Assembly: GCA_023525975.1 (NCBI GenBank)
Contig: JAKNSE010000037.1
Span: 7,670,501 to 7,734,500 of the forward strand
From: Smallanthus sonchifolius
Taxonomy: Eukaryota; Streptophyta; Magnoliopsida; Asterales; Asteraceae
DNA: 64,000 bases
Reading direction: 5' to 3'
Shown here: one piece after another, positions 33,131 to 45,914 of the stretch
How positions within the stretch are numbered: position 1 is the stretch's first letter
How the letters are laid out: each line of letters opens with the position of its first letter
Position numbers and translations under genes: made by a program
The notes under the pieces: generated by a model
The model's database searches: none
The model's input: the letters and a program-made list of their open reading frames with translations, nothing else
What the model was told of the DNA's origin: nothing

Positions 33131-35295
33131 TTCAAAGCCCCATGATTAGGTGTTGTATGATGCTGCTTCCTCTTTCATTATTTGGTCCATACGAGTTTCC
33201 TCCATACTTACTTTCCTTTCAAGACTCATAAGTTTTTTCTTTGGTAAATTGAAATAATCGATATCCATTATGTCATTGTTGTTTATGCATTTTAAAAATA
33301 AGCACATTATTAAAACGCAGATAGAAATAAGCACGTGACAACGGTATTATCGGACTTCAAAAGAAAATTATGATTTGACAAAGTTAGTTTTTGAAAAAAA
33401 AATATATAGAAACATAGCGACAGGGATGTTGATACTATGAGAAATTTGTAACGTTCGGTTTAGAATAATAGTTATGTCGAGACCTAGATAAAAAGAGGAA
33501 CGCCACAATTGTATATTATGAAGTTAATGAGAAGAATAAAATGTGTCACCTTATATAAAAAAATGAAACCATGAAATAGTTTTGATGATTTGTACATTTG
33601 TGATTCGATTAAAATTAACGTCAAAACTTATGATAAGAGTGGTTAAAAACATCCTCATATCGTAAGTTTAATTAAAGTTGAGAGAGCGAAAAAAACTTCA
33701 AAGAACAAAAGTTTTGTGATAAACTAAAAAAAATAAAGAAAATAATAAGTTGATAAATGTATATTGCAAGTTTAGTTAAAATTAAGGGGGCTATATGGTA
33801 ATTATTTAAAGTAAAAAAAAACCATGTGACTAAACTTTAAAGTATAAAAGTTTTATGGTAAATGAAAACTTTAGGGTTAATTTGAAAAAATTAAAAATAT
33901 ATTATTTATTATGGTTGTTAATGTAGTTATATATAACGTTAATGATCCATAAAATGGTACTAAACACGTTTATTTTGGCATATGAAGCATAACTGGTGCA
34001 AATTTTGACTATAACATGTAGAAATGAATAGGTCTATAAATGGATCAAACGAACTTGAACGAGGCTTGTTCGTGTTCGTTCGTTTAACTTTAACCTAACA
34101 AATGAACATGTACGAAAACTTAAACGAACGTATTTTCTTGTTCGTGTTCGTTTGTTAATATTCTAAACAAACGGTTCATGAACATAAACGAACGGACGTG
34201 AACAAACACCAATTAAAGTTAAGCAAGAATATTCAAATTAAAATCTAAAATATCAACATCTTCACATCCAACATTTTTTAACGACTAATTTTTTTTAAAA
34301 AACCGACTAGAAAACAACAAGTCGGGGCGAAACAAAACAGTTACAAGAACGAAAACAAAACTATGAACAACCTGAAACCATACCAACTAACGACACATAG
34401 AAAGGAACTAGACAAACGAAAACCTATCAAAATAGGGATGTAAAAAAAAACCGAAGCGTATTCGTAAAAAAACCAAACCAAATTGTGAATTTGGTTTTCG
34501 TTTAGGTTACTAACCGTATCGAATCATGAATTCGGTTTTCAGTTCGGTTCGGATATACCTTTTTTTAATTCAGATTATTCAGTTAGACATATTACCGATA
34601 CAGTTTGGTTTTTTATGTGTTGTTAGTTTTTGTTAATGGCTAGGTTTTGTTCATTTCTATATTTTATTGTTTATGGACTATGGTACTACATGGTCAAGAA
34701 CCCTAGATTTTTTAAATATTCAGTTGATTTGTTAAATTGAAGAAAGTAAAGATTGAGATGATTTACGATTAGTTATGTTCAGTGATGAAATTATAACTTT
34801 TTAACCGGAGGGTCCTAATATAAATTTTGTATATATATATATATTTTTTAATGTATGTTAATAATTTATCTCGACCATTTTTATTATATTTGATTAGTGG
34901 TTTGAGTTTTTCTTTACCAAACTATCTTTACAAGAAAACATTTTTACTTTATGTAATCATTAGTATTCTTAAAAAATAACTGAAAATTTGTTATAAAAGA
35001 TTAACTATAAAGCAGTAAGCATACTTTAATGTAAAAACTTTTGTATTGCTGTAATCTACCTCTTTGCTAGGTTTTTTTTTATTACAATGTATAAAAATCC
35101 TTTTTACCGTATAAAAAATAAAAAGTAAGCCTTAATAAAAGCAATAAATAAATAAAGTATATATAATACATTGATTAAATTGTCTACTATTAAACAAAAT
35201 AAAATATCACAATTAATTTAATGTAAAAATATCAAAAGTTAAATGATGAATAATAAAAAGTTAAAATAAACCCTACACCACCATTAATTTCTGAG
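33131..35295. other. AT-rich spacer with two decayed MITE-like patches
   Basis: No gene is evident; a minus-strand frame at 33146-33334 is charged and could be an outlying piece of the pseudogene next to it. At 34030-34210 GTTCGTTCG/CGAACGAAC words recur in both orientations, and at 34437-34600 a TAGGGATGTAAAAAAAAACC start is followed by AACCGAA/TTCGGTT words. Both are typical of small hAT-type MITEs, but I could not fix both ends. Confidence 0.5.
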
Positions 35296-35303
35296 GCATG
35301 CAA

Positions 35304-35549
35304 ATGAGGCCTAGTTCTTAGGCTGATGCACTAGAGTTTTACCCACGCCGATCCAGGGTTCGAGCCTCGGCTCTCCCTCAAGTCCGGAAGGGGCCGTATT
35401 GGGTGGGATTTTTCCTTGGATGCTCTCAAACTCTGACGTCAAGTGAGCCCGGTTAAGACAACATATTGGCCGAAGTTGAACGAGGCTCTCCCATATGACA
35501 GGGGGTGCGACGTCACAACATTCAATGTTCGCCGTTCAAAAAAAAAGTA
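35304..35549 (+). mobile_element. tRNA-derived SINE candidate
   Basis: A perfect RNA polymerase III B box, GGTTCGAGCC, lies at 35357-35366, about 55 bases inside the likely start (AGGCCTAGTTCTTAGG). A weak A box precedes it. The element ends in an A-run after TTCGCCGTTC. Target duplications are not clear. It is GC-rich compared with its surroundings. Confidence 0.55.
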
Positions 35550-36724
35550 GTGGGCTGCGGAAAAGCACGTGGGTTTAACACCAGTTTCCCAGATACTTAA
35601 ATATTAAAATATTGTTTTAAGTTTTCAAAAAACACGCATCATCTTCTTCATTTTAGTTGCAGTGCTCTTCGTCTCCGGCCAGAAAAAACTCCGCATTTTT
35701 CGCTCTTCTTTCATCTTTTAACTATTCTATGTTCTACAGAAATGATTTTGAGGGTCAAACTAGAAAACTGTCCATGATTTAGACACCCCGATAAACAACA
35801 CATTTGGTGGGTCGGAGGGTCAACGGATCCTTCGGACCCCCTTTAAATCCGCCGATGGTTATGTTGGTGATACATATGGGAATATGGGAGGGTTCAATTC
35901 ATAACACTAAAAGTTGCATGAACACGCAGAATAAAACGAATTATTCACTTTTTCAACTTTAAAATGTTTTACAATATAAGAAAATGATATAAATGTAATG
36001 TTTATTCGTTTTTCATGGAATTCAAACAAAAAAAATGAATAAATTTCGTTTAGATACATACCTACACATGTATAGGAAACTTTTAAATATATAAAAACAT
36101 ATGAAAAAACTAGTTGTATTGTTATTTATGTACATAAACATACATATTTGTATATAAGAAGTATAAATTGTTTTTAGTTATTGATCAAAACAATTAACGA
36201 TTTAAGTTTGTTATATTTGTTCTCGCATAATTTTAATATTCTTCAAATGGAGGATGGTTATTTAGTAGAAACAACAGTGGAATGGAATCAGTCAGGGGTT
36301 GTGCCTTATTCAATTCGATTATCACATGATAGTGAACTTTTTGTTATTGACATTTTTCGAATTACTCCCCCTTTATCTCAATGTTAGTTTTTTTGACATC
36401 GAAAAAACATAATTTATGCCCTAAATATAACATTGTTATGCTCTTTTGTAGATTAGTGTTTAGATCTAAATGCATCACTTGCTTATTTGAACTTGATGAG
36501 AATCTTATAGAAGTAATGTCTCTTTGACACTTATTGTAGTGACCTAATCATAATAATATAAAGGTCTTGTCTTAACCTCTTGAATGTCACATGTCTAACG
36601 TAAGCTGTGTTTTACCTAATTAGATACGCTAAAAGGTCTTGACTTTTATCACGAGAAAGAGTAAAGAACTACTCCTATTTATATCTTTCTGGAAAATATT
36701 TTATTTGCTTTGAATGTATCCAAA
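35550..36724. other. Spacer without recognisable gene
   Basis: AT-rich sequence. A 68-codon frame at 36181-36387 shows no domain. Nothing else is supported. Confidence 0.5.
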
Positions 36725-36941
36725 ATGGGTTGTTTTAGATCATCACTAAATAAACAAGACGGTAATGGTAAGGATTCCGTTCTTTTACTTGATTCATGGT
36801 GGTGAAAAACTTTTAACGGTACGGTGAAACTGATAAGGAAGCCAAAGCCGTGGGAGTTTCCACGGCCCGTTACGTGGAGTCAATTGGTGCAGATGCACGA
36901 TGAGTTTTGGGACACGGCTCCTCATCATGGTGGCAAGAAAG
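36725..36941 (+). pseudogene. Orphan first exon of a UBTD-like ubiquitin-domain gene
   Basis: ATG at 36725 starts MGCFRSSLNKQDGNG, then a TGA interrupts. In the same frame downstream come IRKPKPWEFPRPVTWSQL and DEFWDTAPHHGGKK, followed by a GT donor (GGTAACC). The start MGC (a myristoylation-type N-terminus) plus the RKPKPW and DEFWDTAPHYGG motifs are the hallmark of plant proteins related to ubiquitin domain-containing proteins UBTD1/2. The second exon is not found in the next kilobase. The stop and missing exon make this a fragment. Confidence 0.7.
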
Positions 36942-37474
36942 GTAACCATATTGCATGAACTTAGCACTAGGGTGGTGATTTTTACAAATTTACATATAAA
37001 TAGGTTGATTGTGGTTAAAATTTATATCTTTATATCATCAAATAGGTTAGGATAAAATACGTGACTATGTAGAAAGTGAGTTGTCTTGGTCTTATGGTCT
37101 AGTGACATCGATAATTGTCTTTCAGAAATATAGTGTGTTCAAATCCTACAAGTACATCTTTAGATGATATTTAAATGTAAAAAAATTGTCGTTAATTTTG
37201 TTTTTTAGAAAATGAGTATGCCAATAAAAAAGAGAAGTTAAAGAGGTCGGTCATAAATATATTCAAAATTGTAAAAAGTTTCTTATAACTTTATTTGAAT
37301 CTACTCAAATTATATAATAGGTAGAAACAAGTCATTCTTATAAAATTTGTTAAAAGTCATTCTTATCAATCCAAATAGAATTGATAAGGACAGTTACAAT
37401 AAAGTGGCAGGTAAACGGGCAACAAGCTGTGTCGTAACCCCCTTTTAGGATAGCAAAACCGATCCTACTTAAAA

Positions 37475-37838
37475 CAAAACTTTAGGTCTTAGGGGTCGAA
37501 AAATTATTATGAACGACCCGCAGAACCCTTTTTTAGAAATTCCATAGCCTCCGGGGCCATGAAACCAAATGTATCAAAAACAAAAAGGATAAAAACAAAG
37601 CTTTGAGTCTTAGGGGCCGAAAAATTACTATGAACGACCCGCTGAACCCTTTTTCAGAAATTCCATAGCCTTTGGGGCCATGAAACCAAATGTATAAAAA
37701 ACAAAAGGGATAAACACATGTTGATTCTCTACACAAGTTTTCTTGTGTTTAGCGACTTTGTTTGATTTCGCCTTCAACGCAGTATGGCCTGCAACAAACC
37801 CATTGTCTTTGAGCCCTACAAGAGGGAACATTTCTGTA
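37475..37838 (-). pseudogene. Tandemly duplicated fragment of a mobile-element protein
   Basis: On the minus strand a frame reads VAKHKKTCVENQHVFIPF then FYTFGFMAPKAMEFLKKG. I know this pattern from element-derived hypothetical proteins scattered through plant genomes. The C-terminal 120 bases are duplicated in tandem (about 37475-37590 and 37595-37710) with few differences. The fragment has no start of its own. The assignment to a transposon family is uncertain. Confidence 0.45.
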
Positions 37839-37844
37839 AGGTCC

Positions 37845-38222
37845 TATTACAACCCAAATGGTAGAACTCATCCCAAAAGACTAGTCTGATGGGAGAGGGA
37901 GCCATTTGAGTTATAAATCTCATATTTGTTGCCCATACAACCGATGTGGGACAAGTCCCATACCTTGCAATGGTTTCAGTCCATAACAATCGACCCTCCT
38001 TAAGGGCTAACGTCCTCGTTGGTCACGGCCACGTTGATCACGACAGGCCACCACTCCGAGTTTGACTCTGATACCAATGTTACAACCCAAATTGTAGAAC
38101 TCATCTCCAAAGACTAGTTTGATTGGGAGAGCGAGCCATTTGCGTTATAAATCTCACATTTGTTGCCAATACAATCGATGTGGGATAAGTCATATACCTT
38201 GCAATGGTTTCAGTCCATAACA
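37845..38222 (-). mobile_element. TRIM: complete miniature LTR retrotransposon
   Basis: Two direct repeats of 144-145 bases (37845-37988 and 38078-38222) flank only about 90 bases. On the minus strand each LTR starts TGTTATGGAC and ends GGGTTGTAACA (one end base changed in one copy). Next to the upstream LTR lies TGGTATCAGAGTC (primer-binding site, minus strand, 38063-38076), and next to the other a purine tract AAGGAGGGTCGA. Flanks GGTCC and AGTCC form a near-perfect 5-bp duplication. It has no coding capacity and would need proteins from other elements. Confidence 0.85.
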
Positions 38223-38327
38223 AGTCCACACAAGCGTGTTTCCTCCTTGCCCACCCAATTTAAAATTTATCAATTTAAAATGAGTCCAGACAGGTGAGTA
38301 CCACCCACTACCATGGTGTATCACTAC

Positions 38328-39168
38328 TAGGGGTATTCAAAGTCGGATATCCAAAAATTCGGATATCTGAAAATTTCGGATAGTGGAATTCAGTATCCGA
38401 ATTTAGGATATCCGAAATTTTGGATACGGATTCGAATATTTAAACGGATATCCGATATTTTGCTTCCTTGTTAGGAGTTCCAAATTAGCAATATCCACAG
38501 AAAAAAGATGTTAATACACATAAAAGCATAAAACTTGAAAAGGAATATCCATAGGAAAAAAAAAGATGAATCAACTTTCCTCTTTAAACTAAATAAAATA
38601 GACAAATAAGGTATCAAATGTCTGATATGCTAGAAATTCTTGAAGAATCAAACAGAACAAATGTAAAATAGAAATCCTTGAAGAACGAAAGTTTCAAATT
38701 AAACAGAACACGTACTAGATCTGGTAATTCCGATATCCACAATCAGATCTCCCGCCCCTTATTTACCGATGGTGAAGAAGAAACAGACTAGCGGAGTAGC
38801 AGTGGTGGTGCGGTGGTCGTCGACCAGTGGGAAGGCTGGAGTAGCAGCGGTGGTTGTCGGCCGGTGGTGCGACTGAGAATCTGGGATGGGCGATGAACGA
38901 TGGTAGGGTTTCTTTTTCAATTGTGGGATACGATGGGGGCAGGCTGTGTGGTGTGGTAATGGTTACTGGTTAACTCAAAGGCTCAAAATCATACAGGGTT
39001 TTAAATTTTTTTTTTTTTTAATTTAAAAAAATTAATATAAATATAAAATTTCGGATATTCGGATATCCGAACTATCCGAAAATATTGAAAATCTCTATCC
39101 GAATCCGAATCCGAATTTTCGAATAATTCGGGTTCGGTTTCGGATTCGAATATTTTTAAACACCCCTA
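38328..39168. mobile_element. Non-autonomous hAT element with perfect 8-bp duplication
   Basis: The ends TAGGGGTATTCAAAGTC and (inverted) AATATTTTTAAACACCCCTA are flanked by ATCACTAC on both sides. Subterminal zones are packed with GGATAT and TCCGAA words. The centre (38730-38960) is GC-rich and gene-like, with GGTGGT/GTCG-rich codons, and looks like captured host sequence, but no long frame is open. No transposase is present. Confidence 0.85.
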
Positions 39169-39408
39169 ATCACTACCACCTACTTGTCGCAGCCACAAGC
39201 CTACAACTCCCCACATCGCTGCCGCCACCCCTACTCCTTCACCGCTGCCTAATTATGAACCAATTTTTAAAAGAATCTTTGACACCCGATTTGAATACAT
39301 ATATCGCTAAATAGATTTTTAGACTTCAATTGGTTTACGTTTGAATAAAAAAAGATTACTTCAGTTAAAAAATTTAATGAACCTAGAAACATATTTAATA
39401 CTAAATAA

Positions 39409-39440
39409 CTAGAAATGAAGACCCGCGCGTTGCGACGGAG
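39409..39440 (-). mobile_element. Helitron 3' terminus candidate
   Basis: On the minus strand the sequence reads CGCAACGCGCGGG, then about ten bases, then CTAG followed by T. The GC-rich part can form a 6-bp stem with a bulge. Hairpin, CTAG and a following T are the Helitron 3' signature. The TC start should lie at higher coordinates, but I could not find it. Confidence 0.5.
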
Positions 39441-40060
39441 TTGTACTGTGATATTAACATGGATAAGTACATAACTAAACCCGAGCGATGCGGCGCGTAA
39501 GCGAAAGTTGAGGGGTATTATTAGAAAATGGAGAAAGTTGATGGGTGTTTAGGAAAGAGTGGTCGATGGCCTAGAATTAATCGCCGACCTTACAAATTGT
39601 GTAATAGTAAATAGAATATATATGTATTGGCACAAAATAAAAACAATGAATATATTAACATTTCTCTGAATTAAACAAAATAAAAATTATGTGTATCATG
39701 TTTAAGCAATATTATTTATATTTATTGATAACTGCAGCTGATTGAAATGATACAAGTAAAACTTAGTTTGAAACAACCTCCAACGCTACCGTCTCCACCA
39801 CCTGACCGCCCCTTTCATGTCCACCACCGCTGTCGCCGCTGATACCTTTGCTATTGCCATCATCCCTTGTCGTGTTTCAAGGCGATCTGTTTTGACCCGA
39901 ACCAAGTTAATATTTTTTTTTTAAAATGAGCCATTTTGGTCGGACTCGTAACACATACAACCTAGAGATCTATCTCAAAGCCTCATGCTTGCTTTATTCA
40001 CAGTAACATAATTTTATTTTATTTTTTGCATATTTACAGGAACAAAATATGAAATACCAC

Positions 40061-40271
40061 CAGTGACGGAGCTTGAAAATTTTCGTAGGGGGGCCGGGAA
40101 TTTTTTTCATATAGGGGGGCCGGAACTATAAAATTTTCGGTCGAATACATATAAATTAATACTACTGAGCGAAAAATCGGCCGAATACGTATATATTAAT
40201 ACTTCTGAGAGAAAAATCGGGGGGGGGGGGGGGGCGGGGCCCCCTCGGGCCCTTTATATCCTCCACCCCTG
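40061..40271. mobile_element. hAT MITE with perfect 8-bp duplication and a G17 run
   Basis: The ends CAGTGACGGAGC and (inverted) CAGGGGTGGAGG are flanked by AATACCAC on both sides (40053-40060 and 40272-40279). The 211-bp element has no coding capacity. A run of about 17 Gs followed by CGGGGCCCCC lies near 40219-40245. Confidence 0.88.
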
Positions 40272-40279
40272 AATACCAC

Positions 40280-41016
40280 GATACGTATTAAGCGAGCCGA
40301 ATAAATTGAAAGAACCGGAAGCACAAAACACGATTCTTCAAGATAGCTTTTCAACCTTGGTTCACTTTTATTTCTACACGTTTTCAGGGTTATTCGGATT
40401 AGTGTTTAGGCATAATTTTGTTATGTTTATAAATTCCGACTTCTTATTAGCTACTGAAGCGGGCCTAAATTAAAAAAAAATCCAACTATAAGAAGATGTG
40501 GCAAAATGAATTATAACAAGTTTTGGTTGGGTTGGGTTTCCCAGTTTTCTCATTTATGTACACAATTGTTTTTATAAGTAACTACCATGTTATATATGAT
40601 TACAAAAACTATATTATTTCAATAATTTTTTTTAATAAAACAATTTAGGATATTGTATGCAAAGTCCACTTTGCAACTTTTTGACCCGTTCTCTTTTTAA
40701 CTAAAAATTTGTTGGTTTATATAATCAAAATCAACCAATTCATAAGTGAATGAGCCAAAAACACCACCTATAGAGGATAACTTATTCCTAAACTGGTTGA
40801 AATAGCTACCAGAGCGACCGATCCTCTTACTACCTAAAACCCTAGAAGCCGACTCCCCCTCTAAGTCAACGATCTCAACCGTCAGCCGCCATATTCTTCT
40901 TCGACGACTTTCTCTTAGTTGTCGGCGCTCCCTAGCCTTCTTCTCTAGCCACCTCTATTTCTTTTACCATCCATGGATTCCAAACAACTTCACCCACCTC
41001 TTATGGTGACTAATAT
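40280..41016. other. Spacer without recognisable gene
   Basis: AT-rich to 40800, then a C/T-rich stretch (40800-41000) that looks like the decayed 5' part of the copia remnant downstream. No supported gene. Confidence 0.5.
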
Positions 41017-42510
41017 TTGCCAACCATGGACCACTCAACAACCCGTCACCCCTCCTTGGGCTCCTCAGCGGCAGTAGTGGAATCAAACTCAACTCCAACC
41101 TCCACTGTATTGGGTTCCACAACAACCCATCTACCATTCTTGGGCTCCTCCTCCATCATATACCTATCAACTACCCAACATAAGAAACATACAACCCAAG
41201 CCCAGCCGGAACACAAGGAATTCTCGACCCAAGACCTTGTCAAGCTTATACAGCCTTTTAAGCAAGCCTCACGTCACTGGATCAAAAACTAGTACATGGA
41301 TAGTTGTGCCACTTCTCACATGACCAAGAACCAAGGTAATTTCTCCTCCTATGTCAATAAGGGTATTTTTCGGAATAAAATTGTACGTAATGGCGCCCAA
41401 ATTCCAATTCATGGAACCGGTAACCAAACCTTACATCTACATTTCCAACCATTACATTTATATAATGTCCATCACGTTCCTAATCTTATAAAAAGCTTGC
41501 TCTCTGTTCGTCGTTTAACAACCGACAATAATATTTCTATTGAATTTGATCCTTATGGGTTTGATGCGAAGGACTTCCAAACCAGAACCCCTCTCCGAAG
41601 ATGTAACATCACGGTAGATCTCTATCCGCTCACTTTCATACCTCCTTCTACCATAACAAATCCTTCTATTTTTGTTGCTATTACTCAAGATCTCTGGCAT
41701 CACCGTCTCGGCCACCCGTGATCTCTTGTTTTGTCTTCTTTAAATAAACAATTGTCTTTTCATACTATAAACAATTCTTTTGTTTGCCAGTCTTGAATTT
41801 TGGGAAAACATATTAAATTACCTTTTGTTTCTTCTACCTCTGTTACTTATTCATCAATTGATATTGTTCATAGTGATCTCTGGACCTCCCCCTACATATG
41901 TTTGGGAGGTCACAAATATTATATATTATTTTTAGATGATTACGCTAATTTTTTTATGGACTTATCCACTTGCAAATATGTCCCAAGTTTTTCCCACTTT
42001 TCTAAAATTTAACCAACTTATTAAAACTCAACTCAACCATAAAATCTCTACAATGTGATAATGACAAAGAATATGATAATAATTCATTCAAACTTTTCTG
42101 TGACACACATGACATGGTTCTTCGCTTCTCGTGCCCATACACATCCTCCCAACACGGGAAATCAGAACACAATATACGTTCTATCAATAACATCATTCGA
42201 ACGCTTGTCGCTCACTTATTTGTGCCCTTAAATTTCTTACACCGTGTCTTAGACCTTGTCACTTACTCAATATTCTTCCAAGTCATACTTCCCTTATCCA
42301 CTCCCACATTTCTTCTATACAATCGTCTCCCTTCATACTCTCATCTTCGTGTCTACGGATGCTTCTGCTATCCACTCATACCATCCACCGCCATACACAA
42401 ACTTCAAACTCGCTCATCCCCTCGTGTCTTTCTTGGTTACCCGTCACATCATCGTGGCTATAAGTGGTACAATATTTCCATTTCCAAATCACTCTCTACT
42501 GACATGTAAT
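41017..42510 (+). pseudogene. Broken Ty1/copia polyprotein (protease to integrase)
   Basis: The segment at 41296-41721 holds the protease motif in altered form (MDSCATSHMT; the usual active site is DSGA) and the GAG-pre-integrase motif LWHHRLGHP. At 41800-42012 the integrase core starts (IVHSDLWTSP; YYILFLDDY), with a stop just before it where a zinc-finger cysteine codon is expected. At 42114-42509 follow SCPYTSSQHGKSEHN and VFLGYPSHHRGYKW. Reverse transcriptase and LTRs are missing. At least three frames are used. Confidence 0.85.
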
Positions 42511-43780
42511 CTTTGACGATTCCATTTTCCTTTTCCAAAAGTTTCACATCACTATCTGCTTCCCCGCAGCCAGTCTCCATCTACCCCACCCTACAAAGAT
42601 AATTGAAACAAGCCAAAATAATATAGGTTAGGGAGAATGATCATTGGGTGATCGTTGGAAACTGACTGAGTTAAGGATGGCGCTTAAACAGTAGATTGTT
42701 GGGCTTGTTGATCAACAATTTGTGGTTGTGGTTGGGTCACAGTGGGGCCAGTCCTTGGTGAAGACGTCCGATGAGCTAGGAGACATGTAGTCGGGCTCCT
42801 CAGTTCGGGTTTGGGGCGGGCATGAGGAGTTTGACTCATCAAAAGTAGACAGGACTAAGTTTGGCTATTGGGCCTGTGGCAGGCCAAATGATAAACAATG
42901 AGGGGTACACGAGGCACACACATATGGCATAGACAGGCTGGCATGCTTGGGCTTCTATAAGAGGTTTATTGTGTTGGATATTATATGTACGGTCATCGTT
43001 AATATCAACTTTGCTATCGAGGTACGATCCAAAGAGTTACACTTTGGACATCGAGAAATTAATAATGTTTACTCAAAAACAGTATAGTTCACGAAACATG
43101 GATTTACAATTTCGATGAATAAATATTTAGATAAATATTTAAACGGTTGATTCAGATACTGATATTTAGTGAAATAACTAATTATTAATCTAGTTATTAA
43201 CTATTTAGAGAAATAATTAATGATTAAAAGGTTTTGGACATTTAAGAGTTAAACACTAGTCGGTCTTAATTTACTAATCATTTGTAATTAGTAAAAGATA
43301 ACAGTTAATTACAAAAGGGTTTTACAATTTAAATTTAATACCCCGGGGTGTGCTTTGTAATTATCTTAGTTAAAAATACATCTTAACACAAAACCCTAAT
43401 CCAACTTTTGTGGCCTCCTTCTTCCTTGCGCAAGAAGCCGTCGTCGGCCACCCCTTTTTCGCCCGCCACCATTCGTTGGAGAACCACCACCGCGAGCCGT
43501 TGTTCGCCACTAAAAGGACTACCATGCTCCTCTTCCTGCGTCGCTGCCGTGTTCCTTCGCGTGAGCCGCTGCCGGTTCTAAGCTGTGAACCGGATTTGTG
43601 TCTAGACCGGTTTTGCCCAAACCTCGTGAGACGAGATCATTGTACTACGGGTGTTCGCGAACGTGTCACTAGCGAGACGCCTTTTGTTCAAAAGTGTAAA
43701 GCTTTCGGGTTATCTTCAAAGGTATAATTCCTAATATCCGCTATGGTTGGTTTTACTATTTATTGTCTAAATGTTCGTGT
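42511..43780. other. Spacer without supported gene
   Basis: The plus-strand frame at 43410-43727 (105 codons, Arg/His-rich) shows no domain and lies in a GC-rich patch that could be a decayed leader. Nothing else is recognised between the two copia remnants. Confidence 0.45.
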
Positions 43781-43859
43781 AATCGGATCACTGTTAGAAA
43801 AAAGTTTAGAACTTTATAATCGTGTGCCATATTTGTTTTCGTTTCGCAAATCTGATTTT

Positions 43860-45914
43860 GTAAACTAATTGTTTTAACTGTTAAACCGGTCCATGATTCC
43901 CAACATATTGGATTTACCATTAGGACTTCTTCAAGAAATGTAGTTATGCTTAAATTATTAGAATCAATAGAGGATTGAGTTCCAATAAAAGGAAAACAAT
44001 CTTCATTAAATCGAGCATGTCTAGTCACATAAACCCAAGTAATCTGAGGATCAAGGCATCAATAACCCTTGTAGTGTGGAGAAAAACTAATAAACACACA
44101 AGGGATGCTTCGTGAGGCCCGTTTACGTTTAGCATAATCCCGTAAGTAAGGGAACACTCGGCAACCAAAAACACAAAAAATGTTATAGTTTGGTAGACGA
44201 TGGTACATTAATTCAAACGAGCTTTTACTGTCAAGAATGGTGCTAGGTACACGATTAAGAATGTAAGTTGCCATGGAAAAAAGCATCAATCCAATGAGAC
44301 ACGGGAACATGAGAATTAAATAGAATAGCTAACCCGGTTTCAACGAGGCTTCTATGTTTCCATTCAACTCTACCGTTCTGTTGCGGGGTGTAAGGACACG
44401 ACATGCGATGTAAAGTTCCATTATCTTCAAGGAACATCTGAACCAATTTGTTAACATATTCCTTACCCCCATCACTTTGAAAGATTTTTTACTTTTCTAG
44501 AGAACTGAGTCTGAACAAACTTGATAAAAATAGTAACACCGTATAAAAGCCCGATTTAGTTTTAAGTGGATAAAACCATGTGAACCGCGAGTAATCATCA
44601 ATAAAAACAACATAATAACTATGACCATCAACTGATAAAACAGGTGTAGGACCCATAGGTCACAATGTATTAAATCCACGGGATTCTCTGATTGTTTAGG
44701 ATTCAATTCAAACGGTAAACGATGCTTTTGGCCATTTAACAAGAGTCACAAGTAACATGTATAGGTAAAACATAAAGTATCTAGATCCTTTAAAAAATTA
44801 AATTGTATCAAAAGAAATATGCCCCAAATGTTGATGCCATGTTTCATAAGAAGCTTTGGCATGTGAGGTAGCTACCAAAGTTTGAAAATCTCCATGGATC
44901 ATGTATAAGCCATTTTCACATTTACTCCGAGCCAAAGCCTGACATGTTTCCCGATCTTTAATAGTAAAAATGGTTGAGAAAAGAGCACATCAACCGTATT
45001 ATCAGTGGTTAGCCTGCTTATTGATAGAAGGTTCTTAGTATCAGGAGAATTCTTCATATGAGTGGATGCACCGGAATCTGAACATACCAATCGGGAGTAG
45101 ATTCCGTCACATGGCAGTTAGCATGAAAGGCTTGTTCAAGATTACCATCTAGAGGAACCGCCTTAGAAGCATACCATGCAAGTGTTGGACATTGAGATGT
45201 ATAGTATCCATCATTCCTACATAATAGGCAATGTGGAGACCGACGTCTAAGCCCTCGACCCATCCCGCGAGTGAATCTGCCACACCCTCTAGAAGAGGAT
45301 GGAGACCGGGTGTGAGTGAAAGTGAATGCAACTAGTGGAGTAGCAGTCGTGCCAGGAATGGATTTAAAAAATAATTTATGATTTTCAGCCTGAGACATTA
45401 AATCCTGAAAGGGCATATCCGGTTTGCTAGCCGGGATGGCAGTAGAGAATGTTTCAAATGGTGCACCAAGACCACAAAAGAAACCAATGAATTTTGTCGA
45501 AAATCCTCAACAGGTTGACCGATCGCATACAATTGTTCACAAAATTCCTTGAACTTACGACCGAATTCCGAGACAAATAACGAACCTTTAACCATGTGTC
45601 GAAGTTGATCCCGAAGACCATGAACACACTCAAAAGAGGAGTAACTATAGGCATTGGCTAGGGCTGTCCAGATTTGAGCCGATGATGAGAGGGCAAGAAT
45701 TACTGAAGCAGCCTCTTCAGAGAAGGACACATTCAACAAGATGACAAACACGTTGATCAACTTCAAACCAGGAAAGATATTCGGGATTAGTAAGAAGAGG
45801 CACCATTTGATTATGCCATAGAAGATAATTGCTGGAGTTGAGTTTGATGGGGATCATGTGCATAACAGTAGCCATGGGTAGGGTGCCATCAGAGGTGGTG
45901 AAGGAAGAAGCCAT
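43860..45914 (-). pseudogene. Broken Ty1/copia polyprotein on the minus strand (gag to integrase)
   Basis: Reading from ATG 45914: a UBN2-type gag start (IPIKLNSSNYLLWHNQM), gag body (45398-45766), a zinc knuckle (CLLCRNDGYYTSQCP, about 45180-45240), protease (SDSGASTHM, about 45070), integrase (IHCDLWV; CPYTPQQNGRVEWKHRS; VFPYLRDYAKRK; the last near 44120). Many frame changes and stops break it and reverse transcriptase is absent. It is a different lineage from the plus-strand remnant at 41017. A primer-binding site lies at 46005-46014. Confidence 0.85.

Noticed and set aside
35357..35366. Functional tRNA gene
   Set aside because: There is a good B box but no cloverleaf can be drawn around it; an A-run follows, which fits a SINE.
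41046..41243. Minus-strand frame over the copia remnant
   Set aside because: Antisense shadow of low-complexity Pro/Thr/Ser-rich sequence.
43410..43727. 105-codon Arg/His-rich frame
   Set aside because: No recognisable domain; lies in a GC-rich patch between copia remnants.
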